A DNA stretch of 64,000 nt from a virus. Each line of letters starts with the position of its first letter. The stretch's first letter is position 1. Below are positions 38,901 to 45,908 of this stretch, piece by piece. Position numbers and translations under genes: made by a program. The notes under the pieces were generated by a model. That model had not been told where the DNA came from and made no database searches. It saw nothing but the letters and a program-made list of their open reading frames with translations. The DNA is taken from positions 62,001 through 126,000 of the IMG/VR virus record IMGVR_UViG_3300020195_000009; one strand, written 5' to 3'.

Positions 38901-40248
38901 GGAGGAGGAACTCCGTCGTGGAGGTCCTAGCTGGGACAACCGAGTTGTCGATGAACCGAGCACACTCCGCAAGCCAGAGCTTGTCGTCCACCAAGGTGGG
39001 ACCGATCTGACTGTCATCAAACAGCTCAGCGCCAGGGGTGCGCAACGTCGAAGAGACGGCGTAGCTGGTACCCCAATGGATGATCGACACGTCCGGGGAC
39101 GGGTTCGACACCACGAAGTCCTGGTTTTGAATGAAGTCTGCACGACCGGGAGAGATGCCGGCCCGGATCACGTTGGTGACCAGAGTGTTGGGGAGGTAGT
39201 CGAACGTATCCTGCCAGGTGTTGGCGAAGTACGTGATGAGGACTTCCGAGCCAGGAGCAGGAGCCGTGGGCAACGTAACCGTGCCGTTCGTCCCATCGAC
39301 GGAAGCCGGAATCACCTGGACTCCGTTGACCTTGGCGACAACCTTGCTCGGGTCCGTCGTTGTAAGGCCAGCGCTGGTCCCATCTACAATGGGGCGCTGG
39401 AAGACCTTGTAGGTAGCGTTACGGGCCGTCTTTTGACCGTTGACCAGACCAAGGATACCGTTCGCGTTGCCATCCCCAATTTCAATTGAGGTAGCCGCGT
39501 TGAACTGAAGATGCAGAGTGCCGTCGTTGGCCGTGAAGACACTCGTAGTGAGACCGACGATCGCGGCTGCATCGATCTGGGTCTTGAGGGACGATGCGGT
39601 TGCCGCAGGGGCAACCGTGAACGTAACCGATACCTCGGCTCCCCCGTTCACCTTGATCCTGAAGTTGTCGTTCGCCCCAGCGGTGATGTTGAACGTCTGG
39701 TAGCCGGGAGTGACGATTTCTGCCGTCGTCGTCGTCACCTGGTCGGACAAGTCGTCCGTGAAGGCCGTGTCGCCCCGGTGGAAGAAGTAGGTGCAACGAA
39801 CGACGTCCGTTGGTTGCGGAGGGACTTGGAGGATGACTTCTCCGGTTGAGCCTCGGACGGCTCCAACCGCCACCGGGATCCCGTTGACCGTCACGGTCAC
39901 GGATCGGACGTCGTTGGTCGTTCGACCGAATCCTTGCCCATCTACGATGGGGAAATTCCGAATCTTGAACCGCGTCCGAGTCCCATCATTCACCCCAAGA
40001 ATGGGGTTGGCCGGGTTGGAGTCATCGACAATCCAACGGACCGTGATGTCCTCGTTGACGATCTGCTGGTCAAGAGTCGATGACGAACCTCTCACCATCT
40101 CCAGGTCGAGCTGCTCCAGCTCTTCCTGACCCACACCAATGACGGTGGGGATGCGAAGGCCTGCGATGAGCGCAGCCACATTCGCTTCCGTCAAAGTACG
40201 AGAGTAAACGCCAGGAGGAACGTACGTAGTGAAGGGGCCCAACGCCAT
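35950..40248 (-). CDS. Tail sheath protein, very large, with inserted beta domains
   Basis: The ends are typical of contractile sheaths. The start MALGPFTTYVPPGVYSRTLTE is the usual N-terminal arm. The last 250 residues include RRRVQGFTRIPRILDAVELN, SVLTRLPTVTQIADFVSI and a C-terminal helix-strand pair (LIQQEIVAAFTGISAQVDTEDPTI). At 1432 residues it is about twice the T4 sheath. The extra mass comes from repeated inserts: two domains of the PIVDG-x-T-V-x-VNG type near residues 100-175 and 285-345, and three domains with an F-I-V-x-G-x-ND-x-VNG core (for example FNITAGANDNFRIKVNGG). A GGAG lies upstream of the ATG. Subunits polymerise round the tube and contract on infection. Confidence 0.92.
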   Translation of the reverse strand: MALGPFTTYVPPGVYSRTLTEANVAALIAGLRIPTVIGVGQEELEQLDLEMVRGSSSTLDQQIVNEDITVRWIVDDSNPANPILGVNDGTRTRFKIRNFPIVDGQGFGRTTNDVRSVTVTVNGIPVAVGAVRGSTGEVILQVPPQPTDVVRCTYFFHRGDTAFTDDLSDQVTTTTAEIVTPGYQTFNITAGANDNFRIKVNGGAEVSVTFTVAPAATASSLKTQIDAAAIVGLTTSVFTANDGTLHLQFNAATSIEIGDGNANGILGLVNGQKTARNATYKVFQRPIVDGTSAGLTTTDPSKVVAKVNGVQVIPASVDGTNGTVTLPTAPAPGSEVLITYFANTWQDTFDYLPNTLVTNVIRAGISPGRADFIQNQDFVVSNPSPDVSIIHWGTSYAVSSTLRTPGAELFDDSQIGPTLVDDKLWLAECARFIDNSVVPARTSTTEFLLPTNPTTGNGRDTVLGLDLFFAATNQRQDLISNRPDLVVVRVGRNLRDALNRPVAKVLAVDGVSRKITLKDAVPPDYKAFATFYYNRIADDTYILTNKTPGPIGTGQFEVFSSLFNSNVLQVRFGSKGGGLVDTVQWPRGVEQIPDVFHFGGTPVSETVTVTFGVSAATNAVYTNKGAQPFSFYGPSSATWRTVLNGGSTLATNLNVATRGYLVSQAVPLSGGGVLITAAVNDLLEITIDGVDLTVTLPAGPAITPAAIATAVNAVIDANATFLGTAPNNMFTPIPGPGASSTFFVLRSYAVPTALPAGFDHTSYSAIRQGTAETTLGFTTFQRADGTTGAVNKAATILGTLAQPFSVVSGVSDEFKVRVNGIDFTAIVNPASTTAALVVIDINAAISSQGTASVGTGANLNKIRITSNTNSDQSAVLILNGSANAIFGFNEGDFASQTRVSVQEVVDRLMDTIGFAVSTWSPPTPSATGAVTYPSVIDAQTYLTIESVVLGTTSAIAFVTGTNSAFNVLTGTQIVPGTDGDSGEGVYDNFVVTSNNPIGSAGTGIPGQTYTDVRSGLRFTVLPSADGSYNTGGFFTMDVSPTWNVNPSVPYLSIPGLETIVTNTVNVGINDTATLQTFNPSGVEPKNGDFYFISYRFLKQDFSTRIFRQFKTIQANFGTLSAENRVTLGAFLTILNGAVLVGVKQVLKVPNTNQASAQSFIDAIQALGTPLPGNIKPDVIIPLATDTAVYSFLTQHCEIQSNIRNQSERMGFIGFASGTTPTTAQTVARGLVSQRMVAFYPDSSVITLSNELGETFETLVDGSFFAAAVAGAVCSPAIDVATPYTRRRVQGFTRIPRILDAVELNQTATAGVTLLEDLDPIVRVRQGLTTNMTSVLTRLPTVTQIADFVSINSRAVLDAFVGTKILSSRVNEVEVSMTSLFKQLIQQEIVAAFTGISAQVDTEDPTILRAEAFYQPIFPLLYLVLTFNLRARI

Positions 40249-40260
40249 CTGAATTTCTCC

Positions 40261-40422
40261 TCAGTGTCAGGGATCGCTCAATTGGATTCGATCTTCATTT
40301 TCGATAGAAAGATGAGCGTTCTGGATCTGATTCGATTGGATCTTCATCTTCCGGTAGAACCGGGTGGCGTTTCTTCGTCAAGGTTACAATACAAGGGGAT
40401 TACCGAAGACTGAAATTTACCC
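40261..40422 (-). promoter_or_regulatory. Leader region upstream of the sheath gene
   Basis: This 162-base stretch has no gene. On the minus strand it holds two related segments containing GAAGATCCAATCGAATC (near 40321-40350) and GAAGATCGAATCCAATT (near 40281-40300). It also has a small CCGG hairpin near 40371-40383 and an AT-rich CCTTGTATTGTAAC stretch that loosely resembles the candidate promoter motif at 55713 and 47830. A promoter or stabilising leader for the highly expressed sheath is likely, but no element is certain. Confidence 0.35.
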
Positions 40423-40857
40423 TCAGGGCTTGGGTACGATGGGTTGGTTCTCCATCGTAACGGCGTAATCGACGAGATTTTCGCGAGCTGTCTTACCCCC
40501 AGGGCTCATCGCATCGTACTCAACAAAGCCATCCCCGTCGGAGCGGAGTAGGGCGCCGGACCCACCTTGCTCTCGGACTTGCTTCTTGACCTTCTCTCGC
40601 TCTCGGTACTCCGACCAACGTTCTTCCGCACTACGACCCACGATCTTGTCCGCCGTAGGGTAGTCATGGTCGTGGACGCCTGAGTTCGCTGCCGCTCCGT
40701 TCCCAGCCGAGAAGGCATGGGAGAAACCGTTACCCATAAAAAGGCGAGGAGCCTCCTCTTTACAGGCAGGACATGGATGTGTGGGGTGATCCCCCATTTT
40801 CAACGTTCGCTCAAACCTGGTCGAGCAACTCTGGCAATCAAAGTCGTACTTCGGCAC
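40423..40857 (-). CDS. FmdB-like zinc ribbon protein upstream of sheath
   Basis: The N-terminus is a classic FmdB-type ribbon: MPKYDFDCQSCSTRFE, then HPCPACKEEAP, giving two CxxC pairs. The remaining 100 residues are helical and charged (ERWSEYREREKVKKQVREQ) with a flexible tail. The start is GTG with GGAGG six bases upstream, better than any ATG nearby. Small zinc-ribbon proteins of this kind are common in phage late operons and may regulate or assist assembly; no specific function is known. A second, unrelated-in-tail copy lies at 62389-62793. Confidence 0.75.
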   Translation of the reverse strand: MPKYDFDCQSCSTRFERTLKMGDHPTHPCPACKEEAPRLFMGNGFSHAFSAGNGAAANSGVHDHDYPTADKIVGRSAEERWSEYREREKVKKQVREQGGSGALLRSDGDGFVEYDAMSPGGKTARENLVDYAVTMENQPIVPKP

Positions 40858-40880
40858 GTCAGGCCTCCATCTATCTTCAT

Positions 40881-42077
40881 TTATGCGATTCGTTCGTAGA
40901 AGTTATTGCGTCCCACGATGACAGGCACCGTGGCAAAGAAGAGCCCAGCAGGAGAGGGCTCATCCAGTCTTGTGGGTCTCCCACGCCGATCTGTGGTCAC
41001 GGCAGCTTCGGCGGCTTTTGTCGCAGTCACCGCCTTGCTGATTGTGAATGGGAGAGGGATGTGAATCTCCCAGTCCGCTTGAAGCTGCAACGACAAGGAG
41101 GCGTTGTAGAAGTAGAGGTCTCCCGTCTCATCGTAGGTCTCCTCTGCCTCGCCACCCATTGACACATCGATGATCTCGATTCCCTCAAAGGAGAGGGACG
41201 CTCGTTTCTCCCCCCAAAGGGACATGACGAGAAAGTCCGCAATCTCCTCCATTTGGATGGGGTCTTGAGAGATGACATCAAGGTCAAACGAGGCTTCAAA
41301 CCGCCCACCAAAGGCGTTGGCCGCATCCACCCGATCGTCGTAAACAACGATCGCCATCTTGTCCCCGGGCTTGCCTCGTTTACCGAAGGCCATGACCACC
41401 CCTGGAAGGGTGGTCCAGTCCGCAGTGTTCCAGCGCCACTCAATAGGACCGATAGAAGGGGCCGCGTAACGATAATCTGCGGTCAAGATAGAGTTGGGTT
41501 GCAACCTGGTCTTGATCTTGATGGCCCCAGTCGCGTAGTTGACCTCAAAGTCCCTACCTTCAATGAGAAGAATTTGACGGTCTTCCCAAATGCGAACCGT
41601 TCCCGCAACGGGTTTTTGCGAAAACTGGGCCTCGGTTTCGATACCCGACCGAACCTTGAGTAGAGGCTCATCCGTCGCTGTCAAAAGAGGGTCGATGACG
41701 AACGTTCCCAGCGTCCCTTCCATGGTGGGGGCCGTCAAGCATTCGATGTAGTAGACCCCAGAGGCCGTTGGCATCCGGTCATCGTTTTTCCGAACGCAGG
41801 GGAGGTCTTCCTTGGCCCATTCGAGAAGGTAGGCCGGGGAGTCCAGGTACGCGAGCATCACGTGACTTGCGACCACACCCACAAAGTTCTCACTGGATAG
41901 CTGGACCTTGTTGGCGCTGGATCCCTTGACGACGATTCCGAACTGGGGACGCTCATCAAAGGCATATTTATTCTGAATCCACGGTACGATCTTCTGGTAA
42001 ACGGGGTGACGGGAGAAGCTGTCTTGTAGCTCAAGGATGAGACGCCTCTTGAGGCTACTAATCAAATAGTAGTACAT
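40881..42077 (-). CDS. Neck or tail-completion-type virion protein
   Basis: The 398-residue protein begins with a helical, membrane-independent region (YYYLISSLKRRLILELQDSF) and an alpha/beta domain with PQFGIVVKGSSANKVQLS. A short beta module follows near residues 165-215 (RIWEDRQILLIEGRDFEVNYATGAIKI), which resembles modules in the sheath and 471-residue neck protein. The C-terminal part contains RFEASFDLDVISQDPIQM and ends in basic, flexible sequence. Position between the neck cluster and the sheath suggests a head-tail joining or tail terminator role. Its ATG overlaps the stop of a 39-residue zinc protein gene (TGATG). Confidence 0.55.
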   Translation of the reverse strand: MYYYLISSLKRRLILELQDSFSRHPVYQKIVPWIQNKYAFDERPQFGIVVKGSSANKVQLSSENFVGVVASHVMLAYLDSPAYLLEWAKEDLPCVRKNDDRMPTASGVYYIECLTAPTMEGTLGTFVIDPLLTATDEPLLKVRSGIETEAQFSQKPVAGTVRIWEDRQILLIEGRDFEVNYATGAIKIKTRLQPNSILTADYRYAAPSIGPIEWRWNTADWTTLPGVVMAFGKRGKPGDKMAIVVYDDRVDAANAFGGRFEASFDLDVISQDPIQMEEIADFLVMSLWGEKRASLSFEGIEIIDVSMGGEAEETYDETGDLYFYNASLSLQLQADWEIHIPLPFTISKAVTATKAAEAAVTTDRRGRPTRLDEPSPAGLFFATVPVIVGRNNFYERIA

Positions 42078-42196
42078 CAGGCCGCTCCCGACAGTAACTG
42101 GGGCAGGGCCGGCTGCTTTTGACGAGCCTTAGCGCACGGGCTGCAATGCCCGGACTTGTCCCGTTCCATCGATCCACACTTCCTACAGGGCCGCAT
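42077..42196 (-). CDS. 39-residue zinc-finger-like protein
   Basis: This gene was found by reading the gap between two larger genes. The ATG at 42196 opens a frame of 39 codons whose product starts MRPCRKCGSMERDKSGHCSPC. The two CxxC pairs 14 residues apart look like a small zinc ribbon, and a basic, glutamine-rich tail follows. The TGA stop overlaps the ATG of the next gene, and the start lies 9 bases after the actin-like gene, so it sits neatly in the operon. Upstream AGG gives a weak ribosome binding site. It could be a small nucleic-acid-binding regulator; function unknown. Confidence 0.6.
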   Translation of the reverse strand: MRPCRKCGSMERDKSGHCSPCAKARQKQPALPQLLSGAA

Positions 42197-42205
42197 TGTA
42201 GCCTA

Positions 42206-43228
42206 TCACCCGTCGTGTTCCTGCGTAGCGAGCACGAGGAGACCTTCGGCAACCGCCGTCATCGGGTCTTTCGCCTGACGAATCTCAGAGATTTCGATAG
42301 GGAAACCCTTCTTCTTGATGGCCATGAACTCCTCTTTGAATAGGTCCATGAACCCTTCGGCTAGAGAGGTCCCACCGCTGACCACGAAGGGGACGGCATC
42401 AGGGAGGGTGACCTTCCCCTGCTCCCGCCTGAACTGAATCGCGATCTTCTCCAGGCAATAGGAGATGAGGCTTCGGATGTAGAGAGCGATGGCTTCCGCG
42501 TCCCGGTTACCCTTTCCAGGGTTGGCGAGGTTGAAGCCGCCCTTCTCCTTGGTCGAGCACATCCGAGTCGCCGTTGAACCGACGGCCTTGGCGGCATGAA
42601 GGTCGATCCAATCACCCCCACGAGCGATGGAGAAGTCCATCCCCATCATCGTCTGGTAGGAAAGGGCAACGTTGCACATGCCCGAGCCGAACGAGACAGC
42701 CAGCCCGGAAAACTGCTCTTCCGCACATTGGCTGTAGATGATGGCCATCGCCTCGTTCATCGGGTGCGGGGTATATCGATGCTCCGTGATGATCTGCTTG
42801 AAGACCTCACGGTGATAGGCCACGTCCTGATCGGGGACGTCGATGGGTTCGGCCGGCACGCTGTAGTAGCAGTGCTCGCCAACCTCAAGGGCTTCTCCAA
42901 GAACTTGGAGAACCATCATCGAGAGGATCTCTTGCGACTCCAGCTCACCGGGGGCGATGAGGCCCTTTGCTAAGGGCCGGCGAACTTCCCTCTTGAAGAG
43001 GTTCGCCATGTTGAGGGCACTGTCCCCGATGACGATGAGCTGTCCGTCCTTCTCGACGTAATTCACCTTGGACATCTTGAGCGCCTTCTTGGCGTCGATC
43101 TCAAGGTCGATGAAAGCGTCTCGGACCCTCTTCGTTTTCACGTCCGTCCCGTACTGCCGGGCGGACACGAGGTTCATGGTGCCTACGTCTAGCCCGACCC
43201 CCAGCACAGCATTCGATTCATTTGCCAT
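42206..43228 (-). CDS. Actin/ParM-like ATPase
   Basis: The protein (340 residues from the ATG at 43228, which has AAGGA seven bases upstream) shows the actin/Hsp70 ATPase signature in order. Phosphate-1 is VGLDVGTMN (11-19), connect-1-like SVPAEP (123-128), a helix with NEAMAIIYS (158-166), phosphate-2 LAVSFGSGMCNVAL (176-189), and the adenosine motif VVSGGTSLAEGF (282-293). The size matches bacterial actin homologues such as ParM and Alp proteins. Such proteins make filaments that move plasmids, phage DNA or replicating chromosomes; Hsp70 itself is ruled out by length. Its place among neck genes of a late operon is unusual. Polymerisation is inferred, not seen. Confidence 0.75.
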   Translation of the reverse strand: MANESNAVLGVGLDVGTMNLVSARQYGTDVKTKRVRDAFIDLEIDAKKALKMSKVNYVEKDGQLIVIGDSALNMANLFKREVRRPLAKGLIAPGELESQEILSMMVLQVLGEALEVGEHCYYSVPAEPIDVPDQDVAYHREVFKQIITEHRYTPHPMNEAMAIIYSQCAEEQFSGLAVSFGSGMCNVALSYQTMMGMDFSIARGGDWIDLHAAKAVGSTATRMCSTKEKGGFNLANPGKGNRDAEAIALYIRSLISYCLEKIAIQFRREQGKVTLPDAVPFVVSGGTSLAEGFMDLFKEEFMAIKKKGFPIEISEIRQAKDPMTAVAEGLLVLATQEHDG

Positions 43229-43273
43229 ATTCATATCCTTTTTCATCTGGTTTTAGCGGGGTGAACCCGAAAG

Positions 43274-43978
43274 CTAACGACGTTTCCAGAGATCAGCCGC
43301 CGTCTTAGGTGCCGGCTTCCCTCTTTGGAGGAGCAAGTAAACGTGCTCCTCGTGCTTGTCCTCAATCCCAGCAAGGAGGTTATCTGTACCACGTGAGAGC
43401 CGGTCGACTTGCTCCAAAGAGGCAACCATCTGCTTCACGCAGTCCAAGAACCATCGTTCCGCTTTAAGAGAGGTCGCGATGAACGAGTCGGGGTTCTCAC
43501 CTTCCCCGAAGGTCTCCCCGTCCCCACAGAGGGCCTCCACTACCAGAGCCACTTGCTTGGCTTGGGCACCTGGATGGATCATAGACAGCGGGCTGCCTTG
43601 ACCTACCGCCCGCTCCGCAACTTGGTCGATCTCTCCAACTACATCGTTGTAGAGGCGATCAAAGAGCAAGTGGTCCGCGTAGAAAACACCACCATACGTG
43701 AGCCAGTGGTGGCTTTGGTGGACCATTGCAAGCGACCGAAGGAGCGTCAGGATGGCGGGAAGAACCGCCTCGGGGGCTGCAATTGTGGCCTCAAGGACCC
43801 CCGCTACCACTTCTCGAACCGAAGCTACTCGACCCTTAAGCTCAGGGAGGTAGGGCGGTCCTTGCGTGTACGGGTCGTAAGATGAGGGATCCTGCCAAAT
43901 CGAATGGGAGGCATCCTCGGAAGGTGTTACGGGAGCAAATGGGTAAGCCCCAACCTTTTTCCACGCAAGAGGGTTCAC
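43274..43978 (-). CDS. Dps/ferritin-like protein
   Basis: Residues about 65-215 look like a Dps-type four-helix bundle. LLRSLAMVHQSHHWLTYGG matches the first metal-binding helix (HxxxHW), HLLFDRLYNDVVGEIDQVAER matches the second (H, D and AER), and GTDNLLAGIEDKHEEHVYLLL matches the last. Bacterial Dps proteins are 150-200 residues and bind DNA and oxidise iron. This one has an extra 60-residue N-terminal segment (PFAPVTPSEDASHSIWQDP) and a basic tail (KPAPKTAADLWKRR). It precedes the actin-like gene. The fold call is by motif pattern only; ferroxidase activity depends on residues whose geometry I cannot check. Confidence 0.6.
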   Translation of the reverse strand: MNPLAWKKVGAYPFAPVTPSEDASHSIWQDPSSYDPYTQGPPYLPELKGRVASVREVVAGVLEATIAAPEAVLPAILTLLRSLAMVHQSHHWLTYGGVFYADHLLFDRLYNDVVGEIDQVAERAVGQGSPLSMIHPGAQAKQVALVVEALCGDGETFGEGENPDSFIATSLKAERWFLDCVKQMVASLEQVDRLSRGTDNLLAGIEDKHEEHVYLLLQRGKPAPKTAADLWKRR

Positions 43979-44688
43979 TTGAACCTCTGCTCCATCTGCT
44001 TGGCGACGAGCGCTGCCTTTTCGGCGAGAGTCTTGATCTCAGGCATCACAAGAGCGAGCACCAAGGTGGGGTCTTCGGTTCGCCCCACGCCAACCTTTTT
44101 CAGGCGAGCAGACCTCTGAGCCGCCTCTTTGAGGCCTTTGACGACCTCTCCGAACTGATCCGTCAAAACCTTGAGGGCTGGGTGGCTCTCCCCTTGGTCA
44201 AGGATCTCCGCAGCCATTTCCCACTGCTCTTCGGAGCCTGAGACAATCGCTACTTTCCCCCCTTTAGGGGGTAGCCTTGACGGGGTGGCTTCCTTGTTCT
44301 TCAGTTCCTTACCAACATCATTCAGAGTCGATTTATCGGCCTTGGGGGTGAAGCTCTTGCCGGAATAGGGACTCTTGAGCGTCCCCGTCATCTTCTTCGG
44401 GAGGAAGAACTCCTTGCCGTCCCCATCGACATACTTGAAGAGAGCGCCTTTGACTTTGGCACCCTCTTCCTTCAGTTCCTTGCCAACATCACCCATCGAT
44501 GAGCGTTCTGGCTTCCCCGTGAAGCTCTTGCCGGAATAGGGACTCTTGAGCGGACCTATTTTCTTCTCCGGTAGGTAGAAATCCCCACCCTCTTCATCCG
44601 TGTACTTCCAAAGCACGGCGGCCGAAGTCTTCTCGATGAGATTGGCGGTACGATCGAGAAGGGCCTGCTTGGGATCGGTTGTGAGCAT
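43975..44688 (-). CDS. Twin-repeat protein of the actin/Dps cluster
   Basis: The ATG at 44688 is preferred because GGAG lies seven bases upstream; a GTG at 44709 is the alternative. The 237-residue product has two tandem copies of about 55 residues: a WKYTDEEGGDFYLPEKK / FKYVDGDGKEFFLPKK opening, the shared core LKSPYSGKSFT, and a DVGKELK ending. The DNA shows a 34-base exact repeat inside these copies. The last 90 residues are helical (EEQWEMAAEILDQGESH and following). The repeats look like small beta modules with basic surfaces and could bind nucleic acid or another protein. The stop overlaps the Dps-like gene start by four bases. Confidence 0.55.
   Translation of the reverse strand: MLTTDPKQALLDRTANLIEKTSAAVLWKYTDEEGGDFYLPEKKIGPLKSPYSGKSFTGKPERSSMGDVGKELKEEGAKVKGALFKYVDGDGKEFFLPKKMTGTLKSPYSGKSFTPKADKSTLNDVGKELKNKEATPSRLPPKGGKVAIVSGSEEQWEMAAEILDQGESHPALKVLTDQFGEVVKGLKEAAQRSARLKKVGVGRTEDPTLVLALVMPEIKTLAEKAALVAKQMEQRFK
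44348..44381. repeat. 34-base exact repeat, copy 1
   Basis: This segment is identical to 44519-44552, 171 bases (57 codons) away in the same frame. Both encode the conserved core of the twin repeats in the 237-residue protein. Confidence 0.85.
44519..44552. repeat. 34-base exact repeat, copy 2
   Basis: This is the second copy of the 34-base repeat at 44348-44381. Identity at synonymous sites suggests recent duplication or gene conversion, because the flanking parts of the two protein repeats have diverged. Confidence 0.85.
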
Positions 44689-44742
44689 GGATCGTCTCCG
44701 TAAACCCACCCCGCATAAGAACTTTCAGACGTACTGAGCCTT

Positions 44743-45411
44743 TCATTGACCGCCCTGCTGAGACTTCAACCGACGAAGAGCATTCTTCGCCTGTGAGACC
44801 CCACCGGCTTCCGCAGTGGTCTCCTGAACCGCGATTCGAGAAGCATCAACCCCGTCCGGCTTGATTTGAGAGGGTATGAAGTTGGGAGCAGCCTCTTCTT
44901 GGAACTCAGGCAAACTAGCCCTGGAGCCTTGAACGACGGTCTGCATCACGGTCGGTCGGTCCTTCAGGAGAGTGAGCATCTGGTTCAACTTCTCGTCGGT
45001 CGAATTGGCAGCTTGAGCTTCTTGCTCCAAGCGGACCTTTTCTGCTTTCACGGCCGCCAGCTCGGTTTGTAGTCTTACGTTCTCTTCTTGAAGCTTAGCC
45101 TGGTCTCCCTTGAGAACCTGGTTCTCATCCGTGAGCCCGTTGGTCCGGCTTTGAAGGGCGTGGGCCAAGTCATTGGCGAACCGCTCCTCTTCCACTGCTG
45201 GGGCTCGGGGGGATTTCTTGTTGAAGAGTAGGCTGTTGATGTTGAGCTGAAAGATGATCCCTTGGGAAAGGGCTCGATGGAGGTCGATCGACCGGACGAC
45301 AAGGTCAGCCGGGACTGTAACCGCATGACCCTTGGGGACCGAGAAAGCGATGTCCTCGATGATAAAATCCGAAGTCACCCCGCAAACGACCATATCACCC
45401 GTGTTCGTCAT
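44743..45411 (-). CDS. Virion or assembly protein with long coiled coil
   Basis: The first 70 residues are a small beta-rich domain (VVCGVTSDFIIEDIAFSVPKG) with a following helix. Residues about 85-150 are a clear coiled coil (AKLQEENVRLQTELAAVKAEKVRLEQEAQ). The C-terminus is flexible. It shares four bases with the upstream gp10-like gene, so the two are coupled. It sits between neck genes and the actin/Dps group, and a scaffold or tether role is possible, but no family is recognised. Confidence 0.55.
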   Translation of the reverse strand: MTNTGDMVVCGVTSDFIIEDIAFSVPKGHAVTVPADLVVRSIDLHRALSQGIIFQLNINSLLFNKKSPRAPAVEEERFANDLAHALQSRTNGLTDENQVLKGDQAKLQEENVRLQTELAAVKAEKVRLEQEAQAANSTDEKLNQMLTLLKDRPTVMQTVVQGSRASLPEFQEEAAPNFIPSQIKPDGVDASRIAVQETTAEAGGVSQAKNALRRLKSQQGGQ

Positions 45412-45899
45412 CTGGATGCACCTCTGGCCGCTCGTGAGGCAGCCGCTTGAATCTCCTTGACTACACGCTGACGAATCAACTCTTTAGCTTCAACCTTGGC
45501 CTTCTCAACGAAATCAAACGGCCCTCGGCCTGGGTGGATCCACTTCCCATCCTTCATGGACCGGGCCGAAGCAGTACGAAAGATCAACTCCCCCGTTTCC
45601 GTGATGATCGGGATCGGACGTCTGGCTTTCACAAGCCACGTCATCTGACCCTTCTTTTGGCCCCGGAGCATCATGGCGAAGGCTGGGTGGTTCGACATGA
45701 TTGTCAAGGACGAGGGGCCAACTTGAACGGAAATGGCCTTAGAAAAGGACTTCTTAGCTCGATCAGAGAAGGTCGACTGGAGGAGCTTCTTGCGGACCCG
45801 ATACAGGATCTCCCCCTTCATCAACTGAAGGGCTCGACTAGGGGAATCGGAGATCCCCTTAATTAAAGGCTTGCCGTAGATCGAGGAGATGCGATCCAT
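45408..45899 (-). CDS. Neck/connector protein (HK97 gp10-like)
   Basis: The 163-residue protein has the size and pattern of head-tail connector proteins of the gp10/neck class. It has N-terminal helices, then VQVGPSSLTIMSNHPAFAMML, a beta region with WLVKARRPIPIITETGELIFR, and a conserved-looking WIHPGRGPFDFVEKAKVEA near the end. The C-terminus is a long basic helix. It follows the 471-residue neck protein and precedes the coiled-coil protein. The call is by pattern and position. Confidence 0.55.
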   Translation of the reverse strand: MDRISSIYGKPLIKGISDSPSRALQLMKGEILYRVRKKLLQSTFSDRAKKSFSKAISVQVGPSSLTIMSNHPAFAMMLRGQKKGQMTWLVKARRPIPIITETGELIFRTASARSMKDGKWIHPGRGPFDFVEKAKVEAKELIRQRVVKEIQAAASRAARGASR

Positions 45900-45908
45900 T
45901 AGGAGACC

